Positions 61,005 to 64,000 of a stretch of DNA of 64,000 nt are shown here, piece by piece. Numbering within the stretch: position 1 is the first letter of the stretch; each line of letters starts with the position of its first letter. Source of the DNA: Streptomyces daqingensis (GTDB lineage: Bacteria; Actinomycetota; Actinomycetes; Streptomycetales; Streptomycetaceae). The notes beneath the pieces were generated by a model. That model was not told where the DNA came from. It saw nothing but the letters and a program-made list of their open reading frames with translations, and did no database searches. The DNA is taken from NCBI RefSeq assembly GCF_014645895.1, contig NZ_BMMP01000011.1:207473-271472 (forward strand), written 5' to 3'. The position numbers and the translations under genes are program-made.

Positions 61005-63161
61005 ATGGTCACGTACGAGAACCTCTACCACCTCAATCTCAAGCCGCTCGAATCGGCCGCTGAGGCTTGGCAGTTGCGTCACAAGCGCCTTTCGGAGGCA
61101 GCGGAGGACTTCGACCGGGACGTCGTCAAAGCCGTCGACAAGGCGGGCTGGGAGGAGAGCTCCCAGACCGAGGAGACGGCCAAGTCCCGTCTCTCCCACG
61201 AGCATCAGGAACTGGAGCAGGCCGGGAAGGTCGCCAAAGCGGTCCAGGACAATCTCGAATCAGCCGCCCGCCGGCTCAAGACCAAGAAGCGGGCGTTGGT
61301 GGATCTCGTGGAGACGGAGATCCCCAAGAAGTTCCGCGTCACCGACCAGGGGCAGGTCGTACCGGGCGACTCCTTCGCAGCGGACCCGAAACCCGGGGTC
61401 ACCGCACCGGGATATCCACGGCAGGAGGACGCGCAGGAAGCGGACCAGTGGCAGCGGCGCATCAACAAGCTGCTGGAGGAAGCGGCGACGATCGACGAGA
61501 ACGCTGCGGCGCGCCTGCGCCAGAACTTCCAGGACGACGATGACGGCTCCCAGTTCCGCAACGACGCATTCGCCGGCGGCAAGGCCGACGCGAGCGCGGA
61601 CGCCGGCAGGGCCGCCCGGCTCGCCCGCAAGGGCGACGACATGAGCCTCGCGGAGATCAAGCAACTCGACGGGCTCATGAAGGAGCACGGCAAAGACCCC
61701 GCTTTCGCGAGCAAGTTCGCCACCTCCATGGGCGGCAAGGGGACCCTCGACTTCTGGTACGGCCTCAGGCCCGGAATCATCAGCAAGGACAACCCCCGCC
61801 ACAAAGCCATCGAGGCGATGCGCGGGAGCCTCAGCCGGACCCTCGGCACTGCCTCCGGCTCCGGAGCTCCGGGCATGGAGCAGTGGAAGCGCGACGTCAT
61901 CGCCGCTGGGGACGAACGCCAGGGGAAGGGCGACAGAAACGAGCCGTACGGGTTCCAAGTCATGTCCGACCTGATGCAGGAAGGTGAATGGGACGGCGAG
62001 TTCCTCGGTGACTACGGCAGGGAACTCCTCACCTTCGAACGTGAAGCGGTCGAGGACGGCACGTCGCCGAAGTGGCTGTGGCAGGGCCCCGACGCGATGG
62101 CAAACGATCCCTACCCGCCGGAACGGTCCTGGGGCAACGACCCCGTCACTGGGCTCCTCAAGGGCGTCTCCAACAACCCCGACGCCGCCACCGACCTGTT
62201 CAACGACAAGTCGCTCTTCAAGGACACCAGCGCCTACGCCGACCAAGGCCTCGTCAACATGCCCTTCATCGCCGACGAAAAGGAAAGCTACTCCACTGCC
62301 GAGTACCTCCTGCATCATCGCGAGTACTTCGACACCGAAGGGAACGGCAAGAACCCCTCCTTGGACGCGCTCGGCGACGCGATGTTCGCAGCGAGCTCCG
62401 GACGTCCCCCCGGAGACACCACTTCCCCGTACCTGCCCCCGACGCCGGACCAGGTGGCAGCCACCAACAACAGCCTTCACGGACTGGCCGAGAACGACAA
62501 GTTCCCGCCGGAACTCCGCGACGACGCGGCGAAGATGGTGGCACACCAGGGACGGAACACCTACGACTCGATGGCGCTCCCAAGGACCATGGACGCGCCT
62601 TTGGACCGCGCCGATCTCGCAAAGGTGACCACGGAGATCGCCCACGACGGCGCTGCCTACGGAACCCTCGAGAAGCACCTCAACGAAGTCGCCATCAACG
62701 ACATCGAAACCGAGAATAAGTACCCCGGAAACAGCCTCGACCGAGCTGGCCGAGTCAACGGCTTTCTCGAGTACACGGCCAACTCGGCCCTCAGCGACGA
62801 CGAGGAAGAGAAGATCGACAAGGGCGAGTGGAGCGCGAGCGCGGCCGGTTCAGTGGCATCTACCGGCCTTGGCTATATCCCCGTCGTCGGCGACGCACTC
62901 AGCGGAACCAGCGAACTCGTCATCGAAGGCGCAAAGACGGATCACGAAGACAAGGTAGAGGAGACTGCGGAGGGGAAGCGGCAGGAAGTCTACGAAGGCC
63001 GCACCGGAAAAATGGCGGCCCTCGTCGAGAAGTGGGAGGACGAGAACGGAAACTGGGCTGCGGAGCAACCTTCTGGATACAGCACCCAGGAACTACATTC
63101 CCGCATCAGCAAAGAGGCAGCAAATGGCAGGGAAGAGGCCAAATTTGCGGAGGGAAAATAA
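61005..63161 (+). CDS. Large DUF6571-like protein, possible type VII substrate
   Basis: 718 residues from the ATG at 61005. The N-terminal 105 residues are a helical region with GWEESSQTEE, similar in style to WXG100/LXG domains. The middle part is hydrophilic and W/G-rich (SPKWLWQGPDAMAND, PFIADEKESYSTAEYLLHHREYFD, broken here), as in DUF6571 proteins of Streptomyces. Near residues 620-660 lies a hydrophobic stretch (GSVASTGLGYIPVVGDALSG) and then a charged tail. No known toxin domain was found. It sits between a WXG100-like gene and a lipoprotein gene, both on the same strand. Confidence 0.75.
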   Translation: MVTYENLYHLNLKPLESAAEAWQLRHKRLSEAAEDFDRDVVKAVDKAGWEESSQTEETAKSRLSHEHQELEQAGKVAKAVQDNLESAARRLKTKKRALVDLVETEIPKKFRVTDQGQVVPGDSFAADPKPGVTAPGYPRQEDAQEADQWQRRINKLLEEAATIDENAAARLRQNFQDDDDGSQFRNDAFAGGKADASADAGRAARLARKGDDMSLAEIKQLDGLMKEHGKDPAFASKFATSMGGKGTLDFWYGLRPGIISKDNPRHKAIEAMRGSLSRTLGTASGSGAPGMEQWKRDVIAAGDERQGKGDRNEPYGFQVMSDLMQEGEWDGEFLGDYGRELLTFEREAVEDGTSPKWLWQGPDAMANDPYPPERSWGNDPVTGLLKGVSNNPDAATDLFNDKSLFKDTSAYADQGLVNMPFIADEKESYSTAEYLLHHREYFDTEGNGKNPSLDALGDAMFAASSGRPPGDTTSPYLPPTPDQVAATNNSLHGLAENDKFPPELRDDAAKMVAHQGRNTYDSMALPRTMDAPLDRADLAKVTTEIAHDGAAYGTLEKHLNEVAINDIETENKYPGNSLDRAGRVNGFLEYTANSALSDDEEEKIDKGEWSASAAGSVASTGLGYIPVVGDALSGTSELVIEGAKTDHEDKVEETAEGKRQEVYEGRTGKMAALVEKWEDENGNWAAEQPSGYSTQELHSRISKEAANGREEAKFAEGK

Positions 63162-63667
63162 TGATAGCAAAGAAGTCCAAAAACGTTCTTTTCTGTCTTC
63201 TTCTCGCTCTGATGTCAGGATGTGCGGCCGATAAATCCAAACCTCCACGCGAAATCTGCGACGTTGAGATCCCGGCGTCTGCCGTCACCCCGCTCCTCCC
63301 GCGAGAAGGGGGGAAGGTCACCACAGAAAGATTCAAGTCCATCGTCGCGCCGAACGCCTGCTCAGTCTACGTCGAAGACAAGTTCTACTTTTCAGTCCTG
63401 CATGATCCAGAGAGGCCAAACTTCAGTTTTCCACCCAACAACTACTCACGTGCACAGCCGAGCACCTTCAAGGGGAAGCTTGGCTTGGACTCTCTAGATG
63501 CTATGGCTACCGCGAATTGCTCAGGAGGAAAACCTCCTGTCTTTGCAAAGATCATCCTCTCACTCGATGAGTCCGAAGGCCTCTATTCCAACAGCCGTGA
63601 CGACTTGGAGAAGTTCATGAACGCCTACATGCCGGCCCTGCAGAAGCACTACGACTGCAAGGGCTGA
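63161..63667 (+). CDS. Lipoprotein
   Basis: 168 residues; the ATG at 63161 shares its A with the preceding TAA (TAATG), so it is coupled to the large gene. Signal peptide KKSKNVLFCLLLALMSGC with lipobox LMSG-C. The mature part has four cysteines (EICDVE, NACSVY, NCSGG, YDCKG), probably forming disulphides. Codon use is clearly AT-richer than the neighbours (AAA, ATA, CTT), a sign of recent arrival. It may serve as a partner or protector of the protein encoded upstream; function unknown. Confidence 0.8.
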   Translation: MIAKKSKNVLFCLLLALMSGCAADKSKPPREICDVEIPASAVTPLLPREGGKVTTERFKSIVAPNACSVYVEDKFYFSVLHDPERPNFSFPPNNYSRAQPSTFKGKLGLDSLDAMATANCSGGKPPVFAKIILSLDESEGLYSNSRDDLEKFMNAYMPALQKHYDCKG

Positions 63668-63833
63668 GCGGCGGACGTCCAGCTCCCTAGCAGGGGCCGG
63701 GGTCCGCACATTCCCCGCAGGGAACCTCCCACCTGGGGGCAGAGCCCACCGGCGTAGACGCGTGAGTCACCAGTGGCCGCCAAGGGGACTGGCAGGGAGC
63801 CCTCGCCAGCGCCGACACGTGAAACGCGAGTGT

Positions 63834-63927
63834 TCACAGTTCGTTGATCACTTGCTGGGCCAGCTCGAGCGCCAAATTCGGGTGCTGCCTACGCAGCCGG
63901 AGCAGTGCTCGCAACTCTCCGAGCTTA
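63834..63927 (-). pseudogene. 3' remnant of a gene cut by an IS element
   Basis: Minus-strand coding-like frame ending at a TGA (63836-63834): the last 30 residues read SSKLGELRALLRLRRQHP and then NLALELAQQVINEL. The frame enters the IS end at 63928, so the rest of the gene was displaced or lost. Identity not recognised. The stretch 63668-63833 between the lipoprotein and this remnant shows nothing else. Confidence 0.6.
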
Positions 63928-64000
63928 GAGCTCGTCTCATTTGGCGAGTCTGCGGTAGCAGATGAGGGTGCAGGCGATGCTGGTGAAGGCGAGGAAGTGC
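63928..64000 (-). mobile_element. End of an IS5-family insertion sequence with transposase C-terminus
   Basis: The minus-strand frame ending at TGA 63939-63937 encodes ACTLICYRRLAK at its end, the usual C-terminus of IS5-type transposases in Streptomyces. The element end appears to be GAGCTCGTCTCATTT at 63928, with TTA before it as a possible target. The rest lies beyond the window. Confidence 0.85.

Overview
The window is high-GC DNA with GC-rich third codon positions, many GTG/TTG starts, stop/start overlaps and long G+C hairpin terminators. With the gene content this points to a Streptomyces or close relative. The order mdh, folD, purN/purH, sucCD, icmB, pcrA, M23/NlpC wall hydrolases, guaA, chorismate mutase, Ser/Thr kinases resembles, from memory, the conserved core of Streptomyces chromosomes (S. 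coelicolor around SCO4770-SCO4827). No tRNA, rRNA or CRISPR array was seen.

Layout. 1-2002: a membrane protein overlapping a second gene cut by the window edge; they share a short glycine-rich motif. 2281-11207: central metabolism (mdh, folD, purN-purH), a membrane-anchored HTH regulator, and two small membrane proteins with Q/Y/P-rich heads. 11493-17358: DUF6350 protein, a degenerate sigma-like membrane protein, and sucC-sucD. 17849-20716: three secreted low-complexity proteins. 21194-29602: a five-gene divergent cluster (VWA, DUF5682, MoxR ATPase on the minus strand; SWIM zinc finger, DUF5691 on the plus strand). 29794-37003: icmB, an M23 peptidase, pcrA, and an NlpC/P60 hydrolase behind a c-di-AMP (ydaO) riboswitch. 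37176-47669: membrane proteins, a PspC/two-component locus, slipin, DinB and Uma2 proteins. 47812-50258: guaA and a chorismate mutase behind an aromatic leader peptide and attenuator-like hairpin. 51172-54780: aldehyde dehydrogenase and GMC oxidoreductase. 54981-60254: an active Ser/Thr kinase followed by a pseudokinase. 60567-63667: a WXG100-like gene broken at a G7 tract, a large DUF6571-like protein and an AT-richer lipoprotein. 63834-64000: a gene remnant cut by an IS5-type element.

Most notable signals. (1) The spacer of the MoxR/SWIM cluster carries an inverted pair of boxes matching the actinobacterial LexA-independent DNA-damage promoter (TTGTCRGTG-N8-TANNNT, PafBC type). The plus-strand copy is an exact match and lies 7 bases before the SWIM start codon; a weaker copy precedes pcrA. 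This suggests an uncharacterised damage-induced NTPase system. (2) A 28-residue leader peptide with F,F,W,F,F in seven residues is followed by a strong hairpin ahead of chorismate mutase, which looks like translational attenuation of aromatic amino acid synthesis. (3) The WXG100-like gene is out of frame by one G in a homopolymer.
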